Part shown: positions 54,613-63,569 of the stretch, piece after piece | Position numbering within the stretch: position 1 is the first letter of the stretch | Layout of the letters: each line of letters begins with the position of its first letter | NCBI RefSeq assembly: GCF_035189165.1 | Contig: NZ_CP045246.1 | Coordinates: forward strand, 1,488,001 to 1,552,000 | Reading direction: 5' to 3' | DNA: 64,000 nucleotides | Source of the DNA: Arthrobacter sp. JZ12 | GTDB taxonomy: Bacteria > Actinomycetota > Actinomycetes > Actinomycetales > Micrococcaceae | Made by a program: the position numbers and the translations under genes | The notes under the pieces: generated by a model | Databases searched by the model: none | The model's input: only the letters and a program-made list of their open reading frames with translations | What the model was told of the DNA's origin: nothing

Positions 54613-56070
54613 ATGGCACGTAAGTCCTCATTGTCCGGATTTCCCGAATGGCTCCCGTCAGAGCGCCTCGTGGAGCTGCACATCCTGGATACCCTGAGGC
54701 GGACCTTCGAGCTGCACGGGTTCTCCAGCGTCGAGACCAGGGCAGTCGAGACGGTGGCACAGCTTCTTCGGAAGGGCGAGATCGACAAAGAGGTCTACGC
54801 GGTATCACGACTACAGGAGGACGAGCCCTCGGCCGCGGCCGGTGAGGATGCCCTGGCGCTGCACTTCGACCTGACTGTTCCCTTTGCCCGCTACGTGGTG
54901 GAGAACGCCGGGCATCTTGCCTTCCCCTTCCGGCGCTACCAGATTCAGAAGGTGTGGCGGGGCGAGCGCCCGCAGGAGGGAAGGGCGCGCGAGTTCACCC
55001 AGGCCGACATCGATGTGGTGGGCGACGGCGCCCTGCCCTTCCGCTACGACGTCGAGCTTGCCCTGGTAATCGCAGAGGCCCTGGGTGCCCTGCCCATTCC
55101 CGACTTCCAGCTGCGTATCAACAACCGCAAGCTCGCCGAAGGCTTCTACAGGGGAATCGGACTGACCGACACCCCGGGAGTCCTGCGCAGCATCGACAAG
55201 CTGGAGAAGATCGGGCGGGAAAAGGTTGCCGCGCTGCTGAAGAGTGAGCTGGGCGCGACCGACGAGCAAGCGGAAGCGGCGCTCAACCTCGCGGCCATCC
55301 GTACCGAGGACACCTCCTTCGTTGAGCAGGTCCGCGCCTTCGGAGTTCAGGACGAGCTGCTGGATGAGGGCCTCGCCGAACTGGAACAGGTGATCGGGGA
55401 GGCATCCAAGCGCGCGCCTGGTCGGGTGATCGCGGATCTCAGCATCGCCCGTGGCCTCGACTATTACACCGGCACCGTCTACGAGACCGTGCTGGTCGGT
55501 CATGAGTCACTCGGCTCCATCTGCTCCGGCGGCCGCTACGACGCCCTGGCGAGCAAGGGCAACCGGACGTTCCCCGGCGTCGGACTTTCCATCGGCGTCA
55601 CCCGACTGGTGACCAGGATCCTCAGCCAGGAGTTCGCGTCCGCTTCCCGGCAGGTGCCGACGGCGGTACTCGTCACCCTGGCGAATGACGACTCGTGGTC
55701 AGCCGCCCAGGATGTGGCGGCAAGCCTGCGGGAGCGGGGAATTCCGGTGGAGGTTGCGGCTTCCGCAGAGAAGTTCGGCAAGCAGATCAAGTTCGCTGAC
55801 CGCCGCGGCATTCCTTTCGTGTGGTTCACCGCCGAGGACGGCACGCACGAGGTAAAGGACATCCGATCGGGCGAGCAGGTTGCGGCCGATCCGCTGTCGT
55901 GGACCCCCCGGCCGAGGACCTGTGGCCTGCAGTCCTGCCGAAGGGCTGAAGCAGCCTCCGCGAATGACTTCAACCGCGCCGTCGTCGTGCCAGCACCACG
56001 GCGGCGCGGCCCAGCAGGCCGACGGCGAGAATTACCAGCATGGTCACCACAGACTGAACGGGCAGGGTGA
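54613..56070 (+). CDS. hisS: Histidyl-tRNA synthetase with apparent 3' frameshift
   Basis: A class II synthetase charging tRNA-His. Motif 2 lies in RYQIQKVWRGERPQ...REFTQADIDVVG, and the histidine-specific loops in GLDYYTGTVYE and the ICSGGRYDAL segment. The anticodon-binding domain runs to EVKDIRSGEQV. After SWTP the frame turns into a 50-residue Arg-rich tail that overlaps the convergent permease gene. The +1 frame instead reads PAEDLWPAVLPKG and stops at 55949, the natural family end (about 445 residues). The switch is at a run of six C (55904-55909); a seventh restores it. The enzyme core is complete either way. Confidence 0.93.
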   Translation: MARKSSLSGFPEWLPSERLVELHILDTLRRTFELHGFSSVETRAVETVAQLLRKGEIDKEVYAVSRLQEDEPSAAAGEDALALHFDLTVPFARYVVENAGHLAFPFRRYQIQKVWRGERPQEGRAREFTQADIDVVGDGALPFRYDVELALVIAEALGALPIPDFQLRINNRKLAEGFYRGIGLTDTPGVLRSIDKLEKIGREKVAALLKSELGATDEQAEAALNLAAIRTEDTSFVEQVRAFGVQDELLDEGLAELEQVIGEASKRAPGRVIADLSIARGLDYYTGTVYETVLVGHESLGSICSGGRYDALASKGNRTFPGVGLSIGVTRLVTRILSQEFASASRQVPTAVLVTLANDDSWSAAQDVAASLRERGIPVEVAASAEKFGKQIKFADRRGIPFVWFTAEDGTHEVKDIRSGEQVAADPLSWTPRPRTCGLQSCRRAEAASANDFNRAVVVPAPRRRGPAGRRRELPAWSPQTERAG

Positions 56071-57217
56071 AGGCGAGCAGCAGGCACCCTGCCAGCCCGA
56101 GCATGTTGAGCGCGCGGGGCGCGTACCACGGCCGGGACGAAAGCGTCAGTGCCGAGAGGTTGGTCACCGCGTAGTACAGCAGAACGCCGAAGCTGGAGAA
56201 TCCCACGACGGTGAGTACGTCAGTTGTCAGCAGCAGTGTGATGACGACGGCGGCGATCGCCAGTTCTGAGACGAACGGAGTGGCGCGCCGGCGTGAGACC
56301 AAGCTGAAGATCCGTGGCAGGTCACCTTCCCGGGCCATCGCCAGGGAAGTACGGGCGATGCCGCTGATCAGGGCAAGCAGCGCGCCGAGGCTTGCCAGCG
56401 CCGCCGCGATGGCGACTGCGAGCAGGGGGACGGCTTCTCCCGCAGCGAAGTTCCCGTTTGCGAAGACCTCCGCCAGGGGCGCTGTTGAAGCGGCGAGCCG
56501 TTCAGCTCCCACCGCGTGCAGCAGCCCAAAGGCCAGAAACAGGTACAGGGCGAGCGTGAAGCCCAGGGCGCCGAAGATGGCGCGGGGGATGTTCCGCGCC
56601 GGTTCACGCACCTCCTCACCCATTGTGGCGATGCGTGCGTATCCGGCGAAGGCGAAGAACATCAGGGCCGCCGCCTGGAACACACCCGTGCCGGGGGAGT
56701 CCGGCGTCGTGCCGCCTTCGCCCGGTTGGGCGAAGGCGGCGACCACTACGAAGCCCAGCACGGGAACCACCAGCGAGACGATGATCCGGGTCATCAGCGC
56801 GGTCCGCGTCACTCCGAGCAGGTTCACGACGGTCAGTGCGACGACGGCGGCGACTCCCGCCGGCTTGGCCACTTCAGGCGCGGCATACAGGCCGAAGGTC
56901 AGGGCCATCGCGGCGCAGGAGGCGAGCTTGCCCGTGAGGAAGCACCATCCGGCCAGGAAGCCGGGCCACTCGCCCAGCTGCCTGCGTCCGTAGATATAGG
57001 TGCCGCCGCTGACCGGATGGATGGCGGCAAGCTGCGCCGAGGCTGCGGCATTGGCATACGCGACGATGGCTGCCAGGACGACGGCGATCGGCAGCAGGGG
57101 ACCGGCGGCAGCTGCGGCCGGTGCGAAGACGACGAAGACACCGGCGCCGATCATGGAACCGATGCCGACGGTGGTGGCGTCGAACCCGCCAAGTTGTCGT
57201 TTCAGCGCCTGCGGCAT
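55970..57217 (-). CDS. APC superfamily amino acid permease
   Basis: A 415-residue transporter with about 12 predicted transmembrane helices. The first helix carries the APC signature VGIGSMIGAGVFVVF, followed by SGGTYIYGRRQLGEWPGFLAGW and FAFAGYARIATMGEEV, which are typical of the amino acid-polyamine-organocation family. The substrate is not predictable. The gene is divergent from aspS and ends inside the shifted tail of hisS; with the hisS frame corrected, the two would be separated by 20 bases, which further supports the correction. Confidence 0.9.
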   Translation of the reverse strand: MPQALKRQLGGFDATTVGIGSMIGAGVFVVFAPAAAAAGPLLPIAVVLAAIVAYANAAASAQLAAIHPVSGGTYIYGRRQLGEWPGFLAGWCFLTGKLASCAAMALTFGLYAAPEVAKPAGVAAVVALTVVNLLGVTRTALMTRIIVSLVVPVLGFVVVAAFAQPGEGGTTPDSPGTGVFQAAALMFFAFAGYARIATMGEEVREPARNIPRAIFGALGFTLALYLFLAFGLLHAVGAERLAASTAPLAEVFANGNFAAGEAVPLLAVAIAAALASLGALLALISGIARTSLAMAREGDLPRIFSLVSRRRATPFVSELAIAAVVITLLLTTDVLTVVGFSSFGVLLYYAVTNLSALTLSSRPWYAPRALNMLGLAGCLLLAFTLPVQSVVTMLVILAVGLLGRAAVVLARRRRG

Positions 57218-57281
57218 TCGCGGGTTCCCATCCTGGAATTGTGCGGCGGACCAGTGGCCGGAACTGCCCCGTATCCGGCGG

Positions 57282-57300
57282 TAAACTCGATCATTGAGTT
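57282..57300 (+). promoter_or_regulatory. aspS -10 element and overlapping inverted repeat
   Basis: TAAACT (57282-57287) is a good -10. AACTC (57284-57288) and GAGTT (57296-57300) form an inverted repeat over the predicted start of transcription. Confidence 0.45.
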
Positions 57301-57338
57301 CCTACTCTTCGAAATCTAACCACACCGGAAGGAATGCT

Positions 57339-59126
57339 GTGCTGCGCACACATGACCTTGGTTCCCTGCGGACCGGGCACATTGGACAGACCGTTACTCT
57401 CGCCGGATGGGTGGCCCGCCGTCGGGATCACGGTGGCGTCGCATTCCTCGATCTTCGCGACGCATCCGGTGTGGCGCAGGTGGTTGTGCGCGAGGAGGAG
57501 GTTTTCGCAGGCCTCCGCAACGAGTACGTACTGCAGATCGTCGGCACCGTCGAGAAGCGACCTGAGGGGAACGAGAACCCGGCGCTGGCCACCGGTGAAG
57601 TGGAAGTCATGGCCGAGAAGGTCACCATCCTCAACACCGCTGATCCGCTTCCGTTCCAGGTCGATGAGCACGTTGAGGTGGGCGAGGAAGCACGCCTGAA
57701 GCACCGTTACCTCGACCTGCGGCGTCCTGCACCGAACGCCAACCTTCGCCTTCGCTCCGAAGCGAACCGTGTGGCCCGGGAGCTCCTCCACAAGGACGGC
57801 TTCGTCGAGATTGAGACTCCCACTCTCACGCGCTCCACCCCGGAAGGAGCCCGTGACTTCCTGGTGCCCGCGCGCCTCGCTCCCGGCTCCTGGTACGCGC
57901 TGCCGCAGTCGCCCCAGCTGTTCAAGCAGCTTCTCCAGGTGGGCGGTTTCGAGAAGTACTACCAGATCGCGCGCTGCTACCGGGATGAGGACTTCCGCGC
58001 CGACCGCCAGCCCGAGTTCACCCAACTGGACATCGAGGCAAGCTTCGTGGAGCAGGACGACATCATTGCTCTCGGCGAGGCCATCGTGAAGGCGCTCTGG
58101 AAGCTCATCGACGTTGAGATCCCCACACCGATCCAGCGGATGACCTACGCGGACGCGATGCACCGCTACGGCTCGGACAAGCCGGACCTGCGGTTCGGCC
58201 TGGAGCTCACCGACCTGACCGAGTACTTCAAGGACACCGAGTTCGGCGTGTTCAAGGCCGGCATTGCCGCCGGCTATGTCGGCGCCGTCGTCATGCCCGG
58301 CGGTGCCGCCCAGCCGCGCCGCCAGCTTGACGCCTGGCAGGAGTGGGCCAAGCAGCGTGGCGCGAAGGGCCTTGCGTACGTCCTGATTGACGACGACGGC
58401 AGCCACCGCGGGCCCGTTGCCAAGAACCTGACCGACGCCGAGCGGGAAGGCCTCGCCGCGGCCGTCGGCGCCAACCCCGGCGACTGCATCTTCTTCGCGG
58501 CAGGCGAGAAGTCGCCGTCGCGCGCGCTCCTGGGCGCTGCACGCGTCGAGATCGGACACCGTACCGGACTGATCGATCCCAACGCCTGGGCGTTCGTCTG
58601 GGTTGTTGACGCACCAATGTTCGAACCGGCGTCCGACGCTGTCGCAGCGGGCGACGTGGCCGTGGGTTCCGGCGCGTGGACGGCTGTGCACCACGCGTTC
58701 ACGTCGCCCAAACCCGAGTTCATGGACTCCTTCGACACCGACCCGGGCAGCGCGCTGGCCTACGCCTACGACATCGTCTGCAACGGAAACGAGATCGGCG
58801 GCGGATCCATCCGTATCCACCGGCGCGACGTGCAGGAACGCGTCTTCGCGGTCATGGGCCTGAGCGCCGAGGACGCGCAGGAGAAGTTCGGCTTCCTCCT
58901 TGAGGGCTTCAAGTACGGCGCGCCCCCGCACGGTGGAATCGCCTTCGGATGGGACCGCGTGGTTGCACTGCTCGCCGGAACCGAATCGATCCGCGACGTC
59001 ATCGCATTCCCGAAGTCGGGCGGCGGTTACGACCCTCTCACCGCGGCGCCGGCACCCATTACTGCCCAGCAGCGCAAGGAAGCCGGCGTGGACGCCAAGC
59101 CCAAGGAAGCAGCCGGCGCGGGCTGA
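57339..59126 (+). CDS. aspS: Aspartyl-tRNA synthetase (Asp or Asp/Asn type)
   Basis: A 595-residue class II synthetase: N-terminal OB-fold anticodon-binding domain (1-105), catalytic core with [29 protein letters not shown]-type motif 2 region, an internal GAD insertion (about 290-420), and motif 3 [13 protein letters not shown]. The length is typical of bacterial AspRS. Whether it is discriminating or also charges tRNA-Asn is not decided here. GTG 57339 (LRTHDLGSL) follows GGAAGGA; an earlier in-frame start adds 15 residues without family match. Confidence 0.96.
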   Translation: MLRTHDLGSLRTGHIGQTVTLAGWVARRRDHGGVAFLDLRDASGVAQVVVREEEVFAGLRNEYVLQIVGTVEKRPEGNENPALATGEVEVMAEKVTILNTADPLPFQVDEHVEVGEEARLKHRYLDLRRPAPNANLRLRSEANRVARELLHKDGFVEIETPTLTRSTPEGARDFLVPARLAPGSWYALPQSPQLFKQLLQVGGFEKYYQIARCYRDEDFRADRQPEFTQLDIEASFVEQDDIIALGEAIVKALWKLIDVEIPTPIQRMTYADAMHRYGSDKPDLRFGLELTDLTEYFKDTEFGVFKAGIAAGYVGAVVMPGGAAQPRRQLDAWQEWAKQRGAKGLAYVLIDDDGSHRGPVAKNLTDAEREGLAAAVGANPGDCIFFAAGEKSPSRALLGAARVEIGHRTGLIDPNAWAFVWVVDAPMFEPASDAVAAGDVAVGSGAWTAVHHAFTSPKPEFMDSFDTDPGSALAYAYDIVCNGNEIGGGSIRIHRRDVQERVFAVMGLSAEDAQEKFGFLLEGFKYGAPPHGGIAFGWDRVVALLAGTESIRDVIAFPKSGGGYDPLTAAPAPITAQQRKEAGVDAKPKEAAGAG

Positions 59127-59135
59127 CCGGCGTGC

Positions 59136-59166
59136 CCGGGCTGGCCGGCCTCCCAGGCCAGCCCGG
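59136..59166 (+). terminator. GC hairpin after aspS
   Basis: CCGGGCTGGCC (59136-59146) pairs with 59156-59166 around a nine-base loop. There is no T-run. It lies ten bases past the aspS stop. Confidence 0.55.
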
Positions 59167-59250
59167 CCAGTCCGTCAGCCGGTGCCCCGTCAGCCGTTCC
59201 CCAGCACGGACATCCGAATTCAAAAGTTGTGAAAGAATGTCCACGTACAA

Positions 59251-59380
59251 CGTGCTCCGGGGTCGGTGAAAGTCCGAACCGGCGGTTATAGTCCGCGACC
59301 CGCCCGACTGGTTTCCAGGAGGGTGGTTGAGCCGGTGAAATTCCGGCACCGACAGTTACAGTCTGGATGGGAGAAGCACG
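59251..59380 (+). promoter_or_regulatory. FMN riboswitch (RFN element)
   Basis: The conserved RFN blocks are all visible: GGGTCGGTGAAAGTCC, GAACCGGCGGTTATAGTCC, GCGACCCG, GGTTGAGCCGGTGAAATTCC, GGCACCGACAGTTACAGTC and TGGATGGGAGAAG. The closing P1 stem is CGTGCT (59251-59256) with AGCACG (59375-59380). It sits 137 bases before ribD. The region between (59381-59516) holds a GCCGGC-TGAT-GCCGGC hairpin but no clear T-tailed terminator, so control may be at translation. FMN binding should turn the riboflavin operon off. Confidence 0.95.
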
Positions 59381-59516
59381 TGCGGCCGGCGCTGCCCTTC
59401 AGGTGGCGCGCCGCTCGTGGCCGGCTGATGCCGGCTACCGTCGTTAACCCTGGAGCCACCGCGCTATATGTAGGGAACGACATGAATCTCGACGGCAGGC
59501 TCGATCGGAGCCAGGC

Positions 59517-60593
59517 ATGACCGCGCCCCAGCCGCACTTCACGGCAGCGGAGATGGCCGCCATGGAGCATGCGCTTCAGCTGGCCGGCACGGGCGTGCGC
59601 GGTGCGAATCCGCTGGTGGGTGCGGTCATTCTGAACAGCGACGGCGCTATGGTCGCCTCCGGAGCGCATCACGGCGCAGGAACCGACCACGCAGAGGTAG
59701 CGGCTCTCAAGAATGCGGCTCGGCAGGGAGCAGATCCTGCCGGATGCACCATGGTGGTGACACTCGAACCGTGCAATCACACCGGGCGGACGGGACCGTG
59801 CGCCGCGGCGGTCGCGGCAGCAGGAATTCGTCGCGTTGTGCACGCCGCCTCGGACCCGAATCCTGAAGCCGCGGGCGGCGCCGCCTGGCTCGCCGAGCGG
59901 GGTGTCGACGTCGCCGGCGGTCTGCTGGCCGGTCCCGCGGAGGAGCTGAACCGGCGCTGGATCCAGGCCATGCAGGAACGCCGCCCCTTTGTCACCGTGA
60001 AAGTCGCGCACAGCCTCGACGCGCAGTCCGCTGCGGCAGACGGCTCAAGCCAATGGATCACCGGCCCGCATGCCCGCGCTGACGGGCACACCATCCGTTC
60101 ACGTGTTGACGCAGTGCTCGTCGGTACAGGAACGGTACTCGCGGACGATCCCCGTCTTACCGCCCGGGTACTCGACGGCTCCGACGCGGAGCGCCAGCCG
60201 CTGCGCGCCGTCATGGGCCTGCGGGACGTGCCCGAGGAAGCCGCGATCCGGGGTGACGGCTTTGTGCATCTACGCACCCAGGACCCCGTGGCCGCTCTCG
60301 GCGAGCTGTACGGGCGGGGGGTCCGCCACGTCCTCGTGGAGGGTGGACCGCAGCTCATCGGCGTGTTCCTCATGGCGGACCTCGCCGACGAGCTCTTCAG
60401 CTATATCGCTCCGATGCTGCTTGGCTCTGGTATCCCGGCCTTCCAGCGGCTGGGCGTCGCAACCCTGACGGACGCGCACGTGTGGCGTCTCGATCCTGAC
60501 GGCGCCGACGCCGTTGCACAGCTGGGCGACGATGTCCGGCTCCACTTCAAACCCATCACGCCGCCGCCGGCGGCCACAGTGAAAGGCCGATGA
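59517..60593 (+). CDS. ribD: Bifunctional pyrimidine deaminase/reductase RibD
   Basis: A 358-residue bifunctional enzyme for the second and third steps of riboflavin synthesis. The N-terminal deaminase zinc site is H58-A-E60 with C86 and C95 in LEPCNHTGRTGPC. The C-terminal NADPH reductase domain (about 155-350) has VKVAHSLDAQSA, SRVDAVLVGTGTVLADDP and VLVEGGPQLIG. GGAG precedes the ATG. First gene behind the FMN riboswitch; ribE starts immediately after its stop. Confidence 0.95.
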   Translation: MTAPQPHFTAAEMAAMEHALQLAGTGVRGANPLVGAVILNSDGAMVASGAHHGAGTDHAEVAALKNAARQGADPAGCTMVVTLEPCNHTGRTGPCAAAVAAAGIRRVVHAASDPNPEAAGGAAWLAERGVDVAGGLLAGPAEELNRRWIQAMQERRPFVTVKVAHSLDAQSAAADGSSQWITGPHARADGHTIRSRVDAVLVGTGTVLADDPRLTARVLDGSDAERQPLRAVMGLRDVPEEAAIRGDGFVHLRTQDPVAALGELYGRGVRHVLVEGGPQLIGVFLMADLADELFSYIAPMLLGSGIPAFQRLGVATLTDAHVWRLDPDGADAVAQLGDDVRLHFKPITPPPAATVKGR

Positions 60594-61223
60594 GTGTTCA
60601 CAGGAATTGTCTCCGGACAGGGCAGGGTTACTTCCCTCAAGCCCACCCCGGACGGCGAAAGCGCCGTGCTCGAGTTCGATGCCGGTGATTCCGCCGCCGA
60701 CCTCGAGCTTGGTGGATCGATCGCAGTCAACGGTGTCTGCCTCACCGCAACCCAGATCCGGCAGGGACACGTCAGCGTCGATGTGATGGGGGAGACCCTC
60801 GCGCGCACCACGATCGGCAGCCTGGGCGAGGGGGACCGCGTGAACCTGGAGCGCTGCGTTCCTGCAACCGGCCGCCTCGACGGGCACGTCGTGCAAGGGC
60901 ATGTCGACGGCGTCGGCACCCTCCTTGAGCGCGAGGACCAGGGCGCCTGGGAGCGCCTGCGCTTCAGCGTTCCGGTTCCCCTGGACAGGTACGCCGCCGA
61001 GAAGGGTTCCATTGCGGTCGACGGGGTGTCACTGACGGTCACCGCCGTGAGCGAACCCGGTGCTGCCGAGCCCTGGTTCGAAGTCGGCCTCATCCCCACG
61101 ACCCTGAGCGAGACCGGCCTGGGGGAGAAGAAGATCGGTGACCCCGTGAACCTCGAGATGGATGTCCTGGCCAAGTACGCCGAGCGGCTGCTTTCCTTTT
61201 CCGGGAACGGAGAGCGCGCATGA
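60594..61223 (+). CDS. ribE: Riboflavin synthase alpha chain
   Basis: A 209-residue enzyme that dismutates two 6,7-dimethyl-8-ribityllumazines to riboflavin. The two homologous beta-barrel halves each start typically (MFTGIVSGQGRV, and DGHVVQGHVDGVGTL), with GSIAVNGVCLT and GSIAVDGVSLTVT. GTG 60594 follows the ribD stop with no gap. The stop overlaps the ribB start (ATGA). Some annotations call this gene ribC. Confidence 0.95.
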   Translation: MFTGIVSGQGRVTSLKPTPDGESAVLEFDAGDSAADLELGGSIAVNGVCLTATQIRQGHVSVDVMGETLARTTIGSLGEGDRVNLERCVPATGRLDGHVVQGHVDGVGTLLEREDQGAWERLRFSVPVPLDRYAAEKGSIAVDGVSLTVTAVSEPGAAEPWFEVGLIPTTLSETGLGEKKIGDPVNLEMDVLAKYAERLLSFSGNGERA

Positions 61224-61927
61224 TCCCGGCACAGGCCAATGCGAACGCTCCTGGAAGCGTGAGTGAGGCGAACCCCGGGCGGGTCTTCGAGATCGCTTTG
61301 GACCCTATCGAGGACGCGGTGGCGGCCATCGCCGCCGGCCGGCCCGTCGTCGTCGTCGATGATGCCGACCGGGAGAATGAGGGCGACATCATCTTCGCCG
61401 CGCAGTTCTCCACCACCGAGCTCATGGCGTGGACCATCCGCTACACCTCGGGCGTGCTGTGCGTTCCGGTCACCGGCGAGATCGCAGACCGGTTGGAACT
61501 GCCGCCGATGGTCGTTGATAACCAGGACTCAAAGCAGACCGCCTACACGGTCTCGTGCGACGCGGCCGTCGGCGTCAGTACGGGCATCAGCGCAGCGGAC
61601 CGGGCGCTGACGGCGCGCCTGCTGGCCGCGCACTCCACAGCGGCGTCGGACCTCACACGCCCGGGACACATGTTCCCGCTGCGGGCTGTCGAGGGCGGCG
61701 TGCGCGCACGGCGCGGACACACCGAGGCGTCGATCGACCTGTGCCGGCTGGCCGGCGTGCAGCCCGCCGCTGTCATCGCGGAGCTGACCCATGACGACGG
61801 CGAGATGATGCGCCTGCCTGCCCTGCGGGAATTCGCTACGCTGCATTCCGCGCCGCTGGTGTCGATCGAGGACCTTGTTGCCTATCTGGGCACCGACGAC
61901 TCCGGAGAATTCGGAGGCATCGAATGA
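61220..61927 (+). CDS. ribB: 3,4-dihydroxy-2-butanone-4-phosphate synthase
   Basis: A 235-residue enzyme that makes the four-carbon unit of riboflavin from ribulose 5-phosphate. The acidic loop DDADRENEGDI binds the metal and substrate; RPGHMFPLRA, RRGHTEASIDLC and ELTHDDGEMMRLP are family motifs. In several actinobacteria it is fused to GTP cyclohydrolase II; here the two are separate, with an ATGA overlap and a genuine ribosome binding site for ribA, so the split is not a frameshift. Confidence 0.95.
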   Translation: MIPAQANANAPGSVSEANPGRVFEIALDPIEDAVAAIAAGRPVVVVDDADRENEGDIIFAAQFSTTELMAWTIRYTSGVLCVPVTGEIADRLELPPMVVDNQDSKQTAYTVSCDAAVGVSTGISAADRALTARLLAAHSTAASDLTRPGHMFPLRAVEGGVRARRGHTEASIDLCRLAGVQPAAVIAELTHDDGEMMRLPALREFATLHSAPLVSIEDLVAYLGTDDSGEFGGIE

Positions 61928-62574
61928 GCACAGTGTCCGGGGGGCCGGTAGTAACCATTCCGACGGCGTTCGGCACCTTCTCGGCGCAGGCATGGGTGGA
62001 CCCGGTGACTGGAGTGGAGCACCTTACGATGTCAGCACCCGGCCCCGGCGCCGACGACGGTACCGACCCGTTGGTGCGCCTGCATTCCGAGTGCCTTACC
62101 GGGGACGTTTTCGCCTCCTTCCGTTGCGACTGCGGCGAACAGCTTGAGCAGGCGCTTGGGCTTGTCCAGGAGCAGGGCGGGACGGTGGTCTACCTGAGGG
62201 GGCAGGAGGGCCGCGGAATCGGCCTTGCCAACAAGCTGCGCGCCTATGCCCTGCAGGAAAACGGTGCGGACACGGTTGAAGCGAACGAGCAGCTCGGACT
62301 TCCGGTTGATGCGCGCGACTACCAGGCGGCGGCCGGGATCCTCACCGAGCTGGGTATCACCCGGATCCGCCTGCTGAGCAACAATCCGGTCAAGCGTGAG
62401 CACCTGGAACGGTACGGGATCACTGTTGCCTCGATGGTGCCGTCCCAGATTCCCTCGCGCCTGGAGAACCAGCACTACCTTGAGACGAAGCGCGACCGCC
62501 TGAACCACCAGCTGTCGCACCTCGAGGAACGCTTCTACCAGCACCCGCACGAAAAAATCGTCCAGCAAAGCTGA
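61924..62574 (+). CDS. ribA: GTP cyclohydrolase II
   Basis: A 216-residue zinc enzyme for the first committed step of riboflavin synthesis. The metal site is HSECLTGDVFASFRCDCGEQ, where three cysteines bind zinc, followed by YLRGQEGRGIGLANKLRAY and the GTP-binding LLSNNPVK. GGAGGC precedes ATG 61924 inside ribB. A weak hairpin around 62576-62605 lies in the 84-base gap before ribH. Confidence 0.95.
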   Translation: MSTVSGGPVVTIPTAFGTFSAQAWVDPVTGVEHLTMSAPGPGADDGTDPLVRLHSECLTGDVFASFRCDCGEQLEQALGLVQEQGGTVVYLRGQEGRGIGLANKLRAYALQENGADTVEANEQLGLPVDARDYQAAAGILTELGITRIRLLSNNPVKREHLERYGITVASMVPSQIPSRLENQHYLETKRDRLNHQLSHLEERFYQHPHEKIVQQS

Positions 62575-63147
<573 letters not shown>

Positions 63148-63197
63148 ACCTTCGTCACATACAACAGGGGCGATACGGCGGATCGGGCGGAACGCAG

Positions 63198-63203
63198 TAA
63201 CCT
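63198..63203 (+). promoter_or_regulatory. -10 element TAACCT of hisE
   Basis: TAACCT, seven bases and GTG 63211, with no ribosome binding site: a leaderless promoter separating hisEG from the rib operon. Confidence 0.55.
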
Positions 63204-63210
63204 AGGCAGA

Positions 63211-63474
63211 GTGAAATCCTTCGATAGCCTCTTCGCCGAGCTGAGCGAGAAAGCTGCTGCCCGTCCATCCGGGTCCCGCACCGTAGCCGAGCTGGACTCC
63301 GGCGTGCATGGGATCGGCAAGAAGGTTGTGGAAGAAGCCGCCGAAGTATGGATGGCGGCGGAGTACGAGTCGAAGGAAGCAGCCTCGGAGGAAATCTCAC
63401 AGCTGCTCTACCACCTTCAGGTCATGATGATCGCCAAGGGACTCACTCTCGAGGACGTCTACAAGCATCTGTAG
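63211..63474 (+). CDS. hisE: Phosphoribosyl-ATP pyrophosphatase
   Basis: An 87-residue enzyme for the second step of histidine synthesis. It begins [16 protein letters not shown] and has the MazG-like acidic motif [15 protein letters not shown] with [15 protein letters not shown], all typical of HisE. No HisI domain is fused. It starts with GTG from a leaderless promoter and is followed by hisG after 95 bases. Confidence 0.95.
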   Translation: MKSFDSLFAELSEKAAARPSGSRTVAELDSGVHGIGKKVVEEAAEVWMAAEYESKEAASEEISQLLYHLQVMMIAKGLTLEDVYKHL

Positions 63475-63569
63475 CCGCGCGCCATGCCTCGGCTGTACCC
63501 GCGCGCGGCCCAGCGCCCGCTTCAAGGAAACTTCCCATCCGAGGAACCCCCTCCTGATAAAGGAAACCC

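Noticed and set aside
57291-58931. Minus-strand open frame of 546 codons opposite aspS
   Set aside because: AspRS motifs on the plus strand are complete; the opposite frame has no family features.
61220-62574. Possible frameshift splitting a fused ribBA gene
   Set aside because: ribA has its own GGAGGC site and ATG and a natural N-terminus, and the ATGA overlap is a normal coupling, so the two genes are genuinely separate.
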